From NCBI GenBank assembly GCA_934621505.1, contig CAKTUU010000014.1:1-49774 (forward strand): a stretch of DNA of 49,774 nt, read 5' to 3'. Position 1 is the stretch's first letter. Every line of letters starts with the position of its first letter. The translations under genes were made by a program, and so were the position numbers. Source of the DNA: an uncultured Clostridia bacterium. Lineage in GTDB: Bacteria > Bacillota > Clostridia > Christensenellales > Aristaeellaceae. The notes under the pieces were generated by a model. It did not search any database and was not told the DNA's origin. It saw nothing but the letters and a program-made list of their open reading frames with translations. Below, in pieces: positions 42,345-49,774 of the stretch.

Positions 42345-43427
42345 ATGACCCATCAATTCAAGGACGATATGCTTCCCCGGAAGCATTTTCTGAGCCTTCA
42401 GCTGGATTTGAAAAAGTTTGCCCCCGCCACGGACGAGGAAAAGCGCCAGCACGAAACCATGCGCGAATCCACCACCTTTTTTAAGGACGGTATGCGCAAG
42501 CTGATGAAAAACCCCCTGGCCGTAGCCAGCATCATTGTGCTGGTTATCATGACGCTGATGATCGTGATCGTGCCCATGGTGTACCCCTACAGCTATTCGG
42601 ACATGATCACCGTGGACGGCAAGCGGGATAAGAGCGCCAAAAACCTGGCCCCCTTCGAGTATTCCAAGCTGGAAACCCAGGCCATGGAGAAGGGTGAAAA
42701 AATCTTTCCCCATATCTTTGGTACGGACGAACTGTGCCGCGACTATTTTATCCGCGTGGTGTACGGCGCCAGGGTCAGCCTGCTGGTGGGCCTGTTCGCC
42801 AGCCTGATTGTGCTGGTGATCGGCCTGCTGTACGGTTCCATATCCGGTTACTTTGGCGGCAAGGTAGACCTGGTGATGATGCGCATTGTGGATATCATCT
42901 ACTCCCTGCCGGATACCCTGATGGTGATTTTGCTCAGCGTGGTGCTGGGCAAGACCATTGGACCGCTGATTCAGGGAACGGCTCTGGCCAAAATTGGCAA
43001 CAACATGATCAGCCTGTTTGTGGTGTTTGGCCTGCTGTACTGGGTGGGCATGGCACGGCTGGTGCGCGGTCAGATTCTGTCCATCAAGAACAACGAGTAT
43101 GTGCTGGCTGCCAAGGCCATGGGCGCCAAGTCCGGGCGGATTATCCGCAAGCACATACTGCCCAACTGCATGAGCGTTATTTTCATCTCCGTGGCGCTGC
43201 AGGTGCCTTCCGCCATCTTTACCGAGAGCTTCCTCAGCTTTATCGGTTTGGGCGTGCAGGCTCCCATGCCTTCCCTGGGATCGCTGGCCAACGCGGCCCG
43301 GGGCGGTATGCAGATGTACCCCTGGAAGATGCTGTTCCCCGCTGTGGCGATTTGCCTGATTGTGCTGAGTTTTAACCTGCTGGGCGACGGTCTGCGCGAC
43401 GCTTTTGACCCCAAGCTGAGGAGGTAA
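42345..43427 (+). CDS. oppC: Oligopeptide ABC transporter permease OppC
   Basis: A 360-residue inner-membrane permease with a long cytoplasmic N-terminus, a first helix at about 65-88, and the main membrane domain with the EAA loop EYVLAAKAMGAKSGRIIRKH. A soluble insertion between the first and second helices (about 90-140) is typical of OppC. AAGGAGG precedes ATG 42345; an earlier in-frame ATG at 42306 lies inside oppB and has no site. Confidence 0.95.
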   Translation: MTHQFKDDMLPRKHFLSLQLDLKKFAPATDEEKRQHETMRESTTFFKDGMRKLMKNPLAVASIIVLVIMTLMIVIVPMVYPYSYSDMITVDGKRDKSAKNLAPFEYSKLETQAMEKGEKIFPHIFGTDELCRDYFIRVVYGARVSLLVGLFASLIVLVIGLLYGSISGYFGGKVDLVMMRIVDIIYSLPDTLMVILLSVVLGKTIGPLIQGTALAKIGNNMISLFVVFGLLYWVGMARLVRGQILSIKNNEYVLAAKAMGAKSGRIIRKHILPNCMSVIFISVALQVPSAIFTESFLSFIGLGVQAPMPSLGSLANAARGGMQMYPWKMLFPAVAICLIVLSFNLLGDGLRDAFDPKLRR

Positions 43428-43431
43428 GGAT

Positions 43432-44442
43432 ATGAGTACGCCACTGCTGCAAGTCAAAAATCTGTCTACCACCTTTTCGGTAGACGCGGGCGAGGTGCGC
43501 GCCGTCAACGGCATTTCCTTTAATCTGGATCACGGCAAGGTGCTGGGTATCGTGGGCGAGAGCGGATCCGGCAAGAGCGTAACCGCCTATTCCATCATGC
43601 GCATTCTGGTGGAGCCGGGCAGAATTACCGGCGGCGAAATTTTGTACAACGGCGAGGACATTGTACGCTATTCCGAAAAACAGATGCGCCAGTTCCGGGG
43701 CAAGCGGGTCAGCATTATCTTTCAGGACCCCATGACCAGCCTGAATCCCACCTTTACCATTGGCAACCAGCTGCGGGAGGCCATTTTGCTGCATACCGAC
43801 CGGGACCGCAGGCAGGCCAACGCCCGCGCCCTGGAAATGCTCCAGCTGGTGGGTGTGAACGAGCCGGAAAAGCGGCTGAAGCAGTACCCCCACGAGCTGT
43901 CCGGCGGTATGCGCCAGCGCGTGATGATTGCCATGGCTCTGGCCTGCGAGCCGGATATTCTGATTGCCGATGAGCCCACCACCGCTTTGGACGTAACCAT
44001 TCAGGCCCAGATTCTGGAGCTGATGAAAGACCTGCAAAAGAAGCTGGGCATGGCCATCATCATGATTACCCACGACCTGGGCGTTATCGCCGATATGTGC
44101 GACGAAATCATTGTGATGTACGCTGGCCGTGTGTGCGAGCGGGGCACGGTGGACGAGATTTTCTACAACCCACGTCACGAATACACCAAGGGCCTGCTGC
44201 GGTCCATTCCCAAGCTGGATACCAACCACGCCAAGCTGCACCCCATCGCCGGTTCCCCGGTGGACCTGACCAACATGCCCAAGGGCTGCGCCTTTGCCTC
44301 CCGCTGCGACCACTGCATGAAAATTTGTTTGGAGCAGCTGCCCGAGGAGGTTCGGGTAAACGACAGCCACATCGCCTCCTGCTGGATGAATGTCAAGCAG
44401 GTTTACGACGAGGCCGCCAAGGAGGGAGAAGCCAATGAGTGA
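43432..44442 (+). CDS. oppD: Oligopeptide ABC transporter ATPase OppD
   Basis: A 336-residue ATPase: Walker A GESGSGKS, signature LSGGMRQRV, Walker B ILIADEPTTALD. The C-terminal oligopeptide/dipeptide domain has four clustered cysteines (GCAFASRCDHCMKIC), a motif that binds a [4Fe-4S] cluster in some characterised family members. GAGGAGG lies just before the ATG. It overlaps oppF by eight bases. Confidence 0.95.
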   Translation: MSTPLLQVKNLSTTFSVDAGEVRAVNGISFNLDHGKVLGIVGESGSGKSVTAYSIMRILVEPGRITGGEILYNGEDIVRYSEKQMRQFRGKRVSIIFQDPMTSLNPTFTIGNQLREAILLHTDRDRRQANARALEMLQLVGVNEPEKRLKQYPHELSGGMRQRVMIAMALACEPDILIADEPTTALDVTIQAQILELMKDLQKKLGMAIIMITHDLGVIADMCDEIIVMYAGRVCERGTVDEIFYNPRHEYTKGLLRSIPKLDTNHAKLHPIAGSPVDLTNMPKGCAFASRCDHCMKICLEQLPEEVRVNDSHIASCWMNVKQVYDEAAKEGEANE

Positions 44443-45400
44443 GCATCTGTTGCAGGTCAAGGACCTTAAGCAGTATTTTCCCGTTAAAAACGGCTGGTTC
44501 GGCACCATTGCGCTAAAGGCGGTGGACGGCGTCAGCTTTGATATTGACGCTGGCGAAACCTTGGGTCTGGTGGGGGAAAGCGGCTGCGGCAAAACCACCG
44601 TGGGACGCAGCATTTTGCACCTGTATAAACCCACCAGCGGCGAAGTGATCTACGACGGCAGGAAGATTACCCCCAAGAACGTTCATGAATTTCGGAAGGA
44701 TATGCAGATCGTGTTTCAGGATCCCTATTCTTCCCTGAACCCCCGCATGACAGTAAGCGACATTGTGGGCGAGCCTCTGGACATTCATCACCTGTGCGCC
44801 ACCAAGAAAGAGCGGGAGGAACGCATTGCCGAGCTGCTGAACCTGGTGGGACTGAACAGCGACCACGCCCGCCGCTACGCTCACGAGTTTTCCGGCGGAC
44901 AGCGCCAGCGCATCGGCATTGCCCGGGCTTTGGCGGTCAACCCCCGGTTTATTGTTTGCGACGAGCCGGTATCCGCTCTGGATGTATCCATTCAGGCGCA
45001 GGTCATCAACACCTTTGAGGAGCTGCAGCAAAAGCTGGGCATTGCCTACCTGTTTATCGCCCACGACCTGCTGGTGGTGCAGCATATCTCCCGCCGCATC
45101 GCGGTGATGTACCTGGGCAAAATTGTGGAAATTGGCCCCGGGGACGATATTATCAACAATCCCCAGCACCCCTACACCCAGAGCCTGATTTCCGCCATTC
45201 CCATTCCGGACCCGGACATTGCCCGCACGCGCCACCGCATTCCTTTGGAAGGCGATGTGCCCAGTCCCCTGCATATGCCCACCGGCTGCCCCTTCCGCAC
45301 CCGCTGCCGCTACGCCACCGAGCGCTGCGCCGCCGAGTGCCCCAGCCTGCAGGAAACGGCTCCCGGCCATTCCATCGCCTGCTGGAACACCCATTACTGA
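44435..45400 (+). CDS. oppF: Oligopeptide ABC transporter ATPase OppF
   Basis: The second ATPase, 321 residues: Walker A GESGCGKTT, signature FSGGQRQRIGIARAL, Walker B CDEPVSALD, and a C-terminal cysteine cluster (GCPFRTRCRYATERCAAEC). I use ATG 44435, which has GGAGGGAG upstream and overlaps the oppD stop; the frame is open further upstream only within oppD. A small stem (near 45409-45426) separates it from the binding-protein gene. Confidence 0.95.
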   Translation: MSEHLLQVKDLKQYFPVKNGWFGTIALKAVDGVSFDIDAGETLGLVGESGCGKTTVGRSILHLYKPTSGEVIYDGRKITPKNVHEFRKDMQIVFQDPYSSLNPRMTVSDIVGEPLDIHHLCATKKEREERIAELLNLVGLNSDHARRYAHEFSGGQRQRIGIARALAVNPRFIVCDEPVSALDVSIQAQVINTFEELQQKLGIAYLFIAHDLLVVQHISRRIAVMYLGKIVEIGPGDDIINNPQHPYTQSLISAIPIPDPDIARTRHRIPLEGDVPSPLHMPTGCPFRTRCRYATERCAAECPSLQETAPGHSIACWNTHY

Positions 45401-45448
45401 CTCTAAAGGCCATTGGTCTTTGGAAATAAAAATCAGGAGGAAATATCA

Positions 45449-47113
45449 ATGAAAAAGCTGCTTTCTTTGGCGCTGGCTATGATCATGGTCATGTCCTGCG
45501 CCGCCGCCGCTATCGCCGACGAAGGCTCCGAGCCCAACTGGGATGAGTACAACGCTCTGATCAGTGAGATCAAGTCCACCACCGACTTCGCCGAGCGCGA
45601 AGCCCTCATGCACAAGGCTGAGGACATGCTGATGGCTACCTACGCTGTCATCCCGCTGTACTACTACAACGATCTGTACATGCAGAAGTCCTCCGTGGAA
45701 GGCATCTATGCCAACCTGTTCCAGACCAAGTTCTTCCAGTATGCCACCAACGGCGACAAGGACAGCCTGACTGTGAACATCGCTTCCGAGCCGGATCACC
45801 TGGATCCCGCCCTGAACTCCTCTGTGGACGGCGCCTGCCTGGCCGCTCTGAGCTTTGCCGGCCTGTACACCTATGACGCCGAGGGCCAGACCGTTCCCGC
45901 CTGCGCCGAGGGCTACACCGTCAGCGACGATGGCCTGACCTATGTGTTTACCCTGAAGGATGGCCTGAAGTGGTCCGATGGTTCCGACCTGACCGCCGCC
46001 GACTTTGAATATGCCTGGAAGCGCGCCGCCGCTCCCGCTACCGGCGCCGACTACTCCTACATGTTCGCCGGCATCAAGGGCTATCCGGACAACCTGGCCG
46101 TGACCGCTTCCGAGGATGGCAAAACCCTGACCGTCGAGCTGGAAGCTCCCTGCGCCTACATGCTGGACCTGGCCGCCTTCCCCACCTTCTTCCCCGTGCC
46201 CAAGGCCGCTATCGAAGCTGCGGATCCCGATGGCTCCAACCCCGAGGGCTGGTGCAAAGAGGCTGGCTTCATCTCCAACGGCGCCTTCACCTGCACCGAG
46301 TGGAAGCACAACGAATCCATGACCTACACCAAGAACCCCAACTTCTATGATGCTGACAACGTAAAGCTGAACACCATCAGCTTCATGCTGTCCGCCGATG
46401 ATACCGCTATCTACGCCGCCTACCAGGCTGGCGATGTGGACTTCATCGACACCGTTCCCACCGACGTGGTGGCTTCCCTGATCAACACCGATCCCGAGTT
46501 CCATGTAATCGACGCTCTGGGCACCTACTACGCCGCCTTCAACGTCAAGAGCTCTCTGTTTGACGGCAAGACCGTGGAGCAGGCCAACGCCATGCGCGAA
46601 GCGTTCTCCAAGCTGATTGACCGTCAGTACATCGTGGACACCGTGGCCCAGTGCGGCCAGAAGGTTGCCACCTCCTTCATCCCCGCTGGCATGATGGATG
46701 GCAATGGCGGCATCTTCAAGGAGAATGACGACGCTTACACCTATCCCGTGGGCGATGGCTACTACGCCGAGGAAGTGGATGTGGACGGCGCTCGCGAGCT
46801 GCTGAAGTCCGCTGGCTACGAGTTTGACGACAACGGCATGCTGTCCGCCGATACTCCCATCAACATTGAGTACCTGACCAACGAGTCCTCCAGCCACATC
46901 GCCGCTGCCGAGTGCATGCAGCAGGACTTCACCGCCATCGGCATCAACATGACCATCCGCGTATGCGACTGGAACGTGTTCCTGCAGGACCGCAAGGACG
47001 GCAAGTTTGACTTTGCTCGTGAGGGCTGGATTGCCGACTTCAATGATCCCATCAACATGCTGGAAATGTGGATCACCGAATCCGGCAACAACGACTGCCA
47101 GTTCGGCCGCTAA
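45449..47113 (+). CDS. oppA: Oligopeptide-binding protein OppA with circularly permuted order
   Basis: An exported peptide-binding protein (SBP_bac_5 family) of 554 residues with very strong codon bias and AGGAGG before ATG 45449. The signal peptide is residues 1-23; C17 could alternatively be a weak lipobox cysteine. In OppA/DppA proteins the mature chain starts LTVN..SEPD.LDP and ends with a helix-strand module: (D)Y..LI.....T.....R..L...AE..L......P.YYY...Y....V...Y.......F.Y. Here that terminal module is at residues 28-100 (WDEYNALISEIKSTTDFAER, LMHKAEDMLM, IPLYYYNDLYMQ, FFQYAT), before LTVNIASEPDHLDPA at 107-121. The protein then stops at SGNNDCQFGR, where the module should begin. All parts of the fold are present once, in rotated order. 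It ends the oppBCDF operon. Confidence 0.93.
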   Translation: MKKLLSLALAMIMVMSCAAAAIADEGSEPNWDEYNALISEIKSTTDFAEREALMHKAEDMLMATYAVIPLYYYNDLYMQKSSVEGIYANLFQTKFFQYATNGDKDSLTVNIASEPDHLDPALNSSVDGACLAALSFAGLYTYDAEGQTVPACAEGYTVSDDGLTYVFTLKDGLKWSDGSDLTAADFEYAWKRAAAPATGADYSYMFAGIKGYPDNLAVTASEDGKTLTVELEAPCAYMLDLAAFPTFFPVPKAAIEAADPDGSNPEGWCKEAGFISNGAFTCTEWKHNESMTYTKNPNFYDADNVKLNTISFMLSADDTAIYAAYQAGDVDFIDTVPTDVVASLINTDPEFHVIDALGTYYAAFNVKSSLFDGKTVEQANAMREAFSKLIDRQYIVDTVAQCGQKVATSFIPAGMMDGNGGIFKENDDAYTYPVGDGYYAEEVDVDGARELLKSAGYEFDDNGMLSADTPINIEYLTNESSSHIAAAECMQQDFTAIGINMTIRVCDWNVFLQDRKDGKFDFAREGWIADFNDPINMLEMWITESGNNDCQFGR

Positions 47114-47160
47114 GCAGGAGGCAAGGCCTCATCTATTCCGCTTAGAAAGTTTGGCGCAGA

Positions 47161-47196
47161 ACATCTGGTTTTCCTGGACACGGGAAAACCAGATGT
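47161..47196 (+). terminator. Long hairpin downstream of oppA
   Basis: Perfect 14-bp arms ACATCTGGTTTTCC (47161-47174) and GGAAAACCAGATGT (47183-47196), eight-base loop, no T tract. It may protect the mRNA end or act together with the terminator that follows. Confidence 0.5.
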
Positions 47197-47232
47197 CTGG
47201 CGCTTGCATCTAAGCCAGTGGACGAAAAGAAG

Positions 47233-47279
47233 AAAAGGGCGTTTGACTTTCCGTTATGGAAAAGTCAAACGCTCTTTTA
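47233..47279 (+). terminator. Terminator of the opp operon
   Basis: GCGTTTGACTTT (47239-47250) pairs with AAAGTCAAACGC (47261-47272); A-T pairs extend the base of the stem, and TCTTTTAT follows. The rest of the gap to 47517 contains only a GAGGAGC/GCTCCTC stem (47351-47368) and no credible gene. Confidence 0.85.
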
Positions 47280-47350
47280 TGTTGCATTCCTTCGGCAAGG
47301 CCGAAAACTCCCCGCCTGACTGACAAAGCCGGTCGATACAATTCCAGTCA

Positions 47351-47368
47351 GAGGAGCTGCGGCTCCTC
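47351..47368 (-). terminator. Possible terminator stem downstream of the LCP gene
   Basis: GAGGAGC (47351-47357) and GCTCCTC (47362-47368) with loop TGCG. It lies about 150 bases past the LCP stop on the minus strand and lacks a clear T tract, so its role is uncertain. Confidence 0.3.
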
Positions 47369-47517
47369 CGACAACCTTCCAACGGGGTTCTTTGACAGGC
47401 TGAAACGTTCCTTTGCGTTGCTGGAATCTTTTTTGCTTTTCCAGAAGCCTTACCAAAATGGCTCTGCGCCAAACCAGTCAGCGCCCCCGCGAAGCGGAAC
47501 AGCTGGCCTGGACCTCA

Positions 47518-48366
47518 CTAGGGGGCCAGAAAATCTTGCAGCTTCTGCCTGTTTCGCTCCAGATTGGGCACAAGCACCATCATGCCGTTGATGGTTTCGT
47601 CCGTGTAGGCGCCGTCAAAGGGCACATGGGCGGTTTCGATCTGTAAGGCGTCCCGGTGGGACAGCATGGGCGCCAGGGCCGCTATGTCGTTCAGCGACAA
47701 ATCCGTCTGCACCTCTCCCAACAGGGAAATGGCCAGACGTGTCAGGGAAAATACGCCTTTTTGGGATAGCGGCTCCAAAAGCGCCTGAAGAAGCGCCTGC
47801 TGGCGGGCGGTGCGCTGAAAATCGCTGTCGATTTTGCGGATGCGGCTGTAGGCCAGCGCCTGACGGCCGTTTAAATGCTGCACGCCGCTGTCTTCCAGCT
47901 GCAGGTTCTGGTTTCCTCCGTCCCGAAGCAGCTTGTTCAGATGCTTGCGCTCCGTTTCGGTCAGGTCGATGTCCACCCCGCCCAGCTGGTCGATTACATC
48001 CACCAGCGTGGAGAAGTGAACGGTGGCGTACCGGTCAATAGACACGCCAAACTGCTTTTCCAGGGTTTGCTTCAGCAGGGATTCGCCGCCGTACATGTAT
48101 GCCGCGTTCAGCCGGGTTTTTCCGTGACCGGGAATGCTTATATACAAATCTCGTAGAAAGCTGACCAGTCTGATTTGCCCGGTGGACGGCTGTATCTGGG
48201 CCAGCATCATGGTGTCGCTGCGGCCCTGGGCGTCGCTGTCCGCCGTGTCGATGCCGATCAGCAGTACATGCAGGGGCTTGCTTTCCTGGGCGTGGGCCGG
48301 CGCAAGGCCCAATAGAAAAAGGATCGCGCATACGAAGGCGGCGACCCTTTTGCGATGGCTTTTCAT
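47518..48366 (-). CDS. LytR-CpsA-Psr (LCP) family protein
   Basis: A 282-residue exported or membrane-anchored protein with an N-terminal hydrophobic segment (about 8-26). LCP proteins transfer undecaprenyl-phosphate-linked glycopolymers such as teichoic acids or capsule to peptidoglycan. The family blocks are clear: LLIGIDTADSDAQGRSDTMM with the Asp/Arg residues that bind pyrophosphate, SFLRDLYISIPGHGKTRLNAAY, and ALAYSRIRKIDSDFQRTARQ. GGGAGGGA precedes the ATG. It lies 63 bases after the CDF gene on the same strand without a terminator between, so the two may be cotranscribed. Confidence 0.92.
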   Translation of the reverse strand: MKSHRKRVAAFVCAILFLLGLAPAHAQESKPLHVLLIGIDTADSDAQGRSDTMMLAQIQPSTGQIRLVSFLRDLYISIPGHGKTRLNAAYMYGGESLLKQTLEKQFGVSIDRYATVHFSTLVDVIDQLGGVDIDLTETERKHLNKLLRDGGNQNLQLEDSGVQHLNGRQALAYSRIRKIDSDFQRTARQQALLQALLEPLSQKGVFSLTRLAISLLGEVQTDLSLNDIAALAPMLSHRDALQIETAHVPFDGAYTDETINGMMVLVPNLERNRQKLQDFLAP

Positions 48367-48429
48367 TGGTTCATCCCTCCCCGTTGATTTCTATGAATGG
48401 GAACGGGTCAGGTATGCTTTTTGCGGCTG

Positions 48430-49593
48430 TTAAGTATAGTCAGTATCAAACTGCACCACCACGTCATAGGTGGGATTAAGGGATTTGGCGTAGGCGGCCA
48501 GAGATTGATACAGGGCGTGCTTATCCTTAAAGCCGGCGGGCAGCACGCAGTCAAAAATCAGGTTGGTGCGGTCCTTGCCCGGGACCAGACGAAAATCATG
48601 CAGGGACAGGGCAGGGTCAATATTGCGCAGAAAATCGGCCATTTGCCGGTGCAGGCGGTTGGTGGTTTCGTCGGAGGTAACGATGGGGTCCATGTGGATG
48701 CAGATGGGCAGATGCATCTGCTCCGCCACTTCCCGCTCGGCCTGGTCGATCATTTCGTGAATGTCCAGAATGTTGCCGTCGGCGCTGACCTCGGCATGGA
48801 CGGACGCGATGCAGCGGCCCGGTCCGTAGTCGTGCAGCACCAGATCGTGCAGTCCCAGAATGCCCGGCTTGGATAAAAGAATCTCCCGAATCCGGCGGAT
48901 TTTGTCCGGGTCCGGCTTGCAGCCCAGCAGGCTGTCCAGCGTGTCATGACACACGTCCACGCCCGCCTTCAGCACCACAATGGCGACCGCCAGGCCGATA
49001 TAACCGTCCACGCTGATGTGAAACGCCATGTGCAGCAGAATGCCCACCAGAACCGCGCCGGTGGACAGTACGTCGCCCAGACTGTCCTTGGCGGCGGCCA
49101 GCAGGGTGCCGTTATTCACCGCCGTGCCCAGCTTGCGGTAGTAAAAATACAGCCATAGCTTCATCAATACGCTGAATACCAGCACCGCCGCCACCATCCA
49201 GCTGGTGGACAGGGGCTGCGGATGCAGAATGCCCTTGACCGCATCGCTTAGCAAACTGAGGCCCATCAGCAGAATCAGCGCGCCCACGCCCAGACTGCCG
49301 ATGTATTCCAGACGGCCATGTCCAAAGGGATGCTCCTGATCCACCGGCTTGTTGGCCAGACGCACGGTAATCAGGGTGACGATGCTGCCCGCCGCGTCGG
49401 ACAGGTTGTTGGCAGCGTCCGCCATAACGGCCAGGGATCCGCTGAGCAGGCCCATCAGAAATTTCAGGGCGGCCAGCAGCACGTTGACCAGTATGCCCGT
49501 AACGGACGCCAATGTGCCGTAACGCTCCCGCACATCGTTATCGGTTACGTTTTGATAATCCTTAATAAAGTGGCGTATCAGCCACGCGGTCAT
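48430..49593 (-). CDS. Cation diffusion facilitator (CDF) metal exporter, possibly Mn type
   Basis: A 387-residue CDF protein with six helices in residues ~25-215 and a long cytoplasmic C-terminal part (two ferredoxin-like stretches). HPFGHGRLEYIG is the family signature. The metal site reads NNLSD in helix 2 and DSLGD in helix 5. An N-x3-D plus D-x3-D pattern is the one seen in manganese exporters such as MntE, whereas zinc CDFs have H-x3-D in helix 5, so manganese is the best guess. GGGAGG lies about ten bases before the ATG. It has its own promoter (49642-49670). It probably exports metal using the proton gradient. Confidence 0.9.
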   Translation of the reverse strand: MTAWLIRHFIKDYQNVTDNDVRERYGTLASVTGILVNVLLAALKFLMGLLSGSLAVMADAANNLSDAAGSIVTLITVRLANKPVDQEHPFGHGRLEYIGSLGVGALILLMGLSLLSDAVKGILHPQPLSTSWMVAAVLVFSVLMKLWLYFYYRKLGTAVNNGTLLAAAKDSLGDVLSTGAVLVGILLHMAFHISVDGYIGLAVAIVVLKAGVDVCHDTLDSLLGCKPDPDKIRRIREILLSKPGILGLHDLVLHDYGPGRCIASVHAEVSADGNILDIHEMIDQAEREVAEQMHLPICIHMDPIVTSDETTNRLHRQMADFLRNIDPALSLHDFRLVPGKDRTNLIFDCVLPAGFKDKHALYQSLAAYAKSLNPTYDVVVQFDTDYT

Positions 49594-49641
49594 ACGCTTC
49601 GCCTCCCGGTAGTGAAATAAGCATGTTTTGGATGTCCGGCT

Positions 49642-49670
49642 ATTATAACAGAAAATACCGGCAGGGGCAA
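49642..49670 (-). promoter_or_regulatory. Promoter of the CDF-LCP genes
   Basis: Minus-strand TTGCCC (49670-49665), 17 bases, perfect TATAAT (49647-49642). The remaining bases up to 49774 show no feature I can name. Confidence 0.7.
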
Positions 49671-49774
49671 GGACGGCTTTTGACGCTTTTCGTCAATTCT
49701 GTAGGAGCGTCAAACATAGGTTACAGCAAGTTCGAAAAGAGCAGTCAAGGGAAAGGTGGAGATTTGCGAAGCAA

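Noticed and set aside
47256..47591. A 111-codon frame after the opp terminator
   Set aside because: It starts inside the terminator stem, overlaps the LCP gene and shows no coding bias.

Overview
The window is GC-rich bacterial DNA with G or C at most third codon positions. It comes from a spore-forming, Gram-positive member of the Clostridia (Bacillota). The evidence is spoIIGA-sigE, sleB-ypeB, yqfC-yqfD, a DnaD/DnaI-type primosome pair, two T-box leaders, Shine-Dalgarno sites close to AGGAGG and TTGACA/TATAAT promoters. The many highly codon-biased secreted solute-binding proteins suggest a gut or rumen Clostridia (Christensenellales-like or Oscillospirales-like); the exact lineage cannot be fixed from this sequence alone.

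Layout. 1-413: frameshifted tail of an ISL3-family transposase with its terminal repeat. 454-2325 (minus): ECF sigma factor, membrane anti-sigma factor and a tiny hydrophobic ORF behind an ECF-type promoter. 2380-4626: T-box leader and thrS. 4628-7426: spoIIGA, sigE and a MurG-type glycosyltransferase. 7440-9259 (minus): secreted 5'-nucleotidase-type esterase. 9428-15940: two paralogous sugar ABC importers (binding protein plus two permeases, no ATPase) arranged head to head around one control region. 15944-17974 (minus): sleB-ypeB germination pair. 18091-24713 (minus): yqfC-yqfD-phoH-pgpH-(ybeY::cdd fusion)-era operon. 24719-28485: heterodimeric ABC exporter. 28592-30838: AgrC/AgrA-like two-component system, with a G9 tract near the end of the regulator. 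30863-33945 (minus): tryptophan-type ABC importer behind a T-box with a UGG specifier. 34007-38129: Fbp/Afu-type ABC importer. 38135-41027: DnaD-like, DnaI-like and a cysteine-less ArsC/Spx-like protein. 41278-47279: oppBCDF-oppA oligopeptide importer. 47518-49670 (minus): cation diffusion facilitator and LCP-family protein.

The most striking object is the oligopeptide-binding protein at 45449-47113. The module that normally forms the C-terminus of OppA/DppA proteins sits directly behind the signal peptide, and the protein stops where that module should begin, so the mature protein looks circularly permuted. Other points of interest are the YbeY-cytidine deaminase fusion, the mirror-image sugar transporters, an identical 14-base TTTGTGCAAACGTT element at two transporter promoters, the G9 tract that would switch the regulator between three C-terminal tails, and GC-rich hairpins after four binding-protein genes.

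Functionally the region combines nutrient import (sugars, peptides, tryptophan, and iron or sugar phosphate) with sporulation, germination and core housekeeping. The transporters share a design: a strongly expressed binding protein first (except in opp, where it is last), a hairpin, then less expressed membrane genes. I saw no tRNA, rRNA, CRISPR array or phage module.
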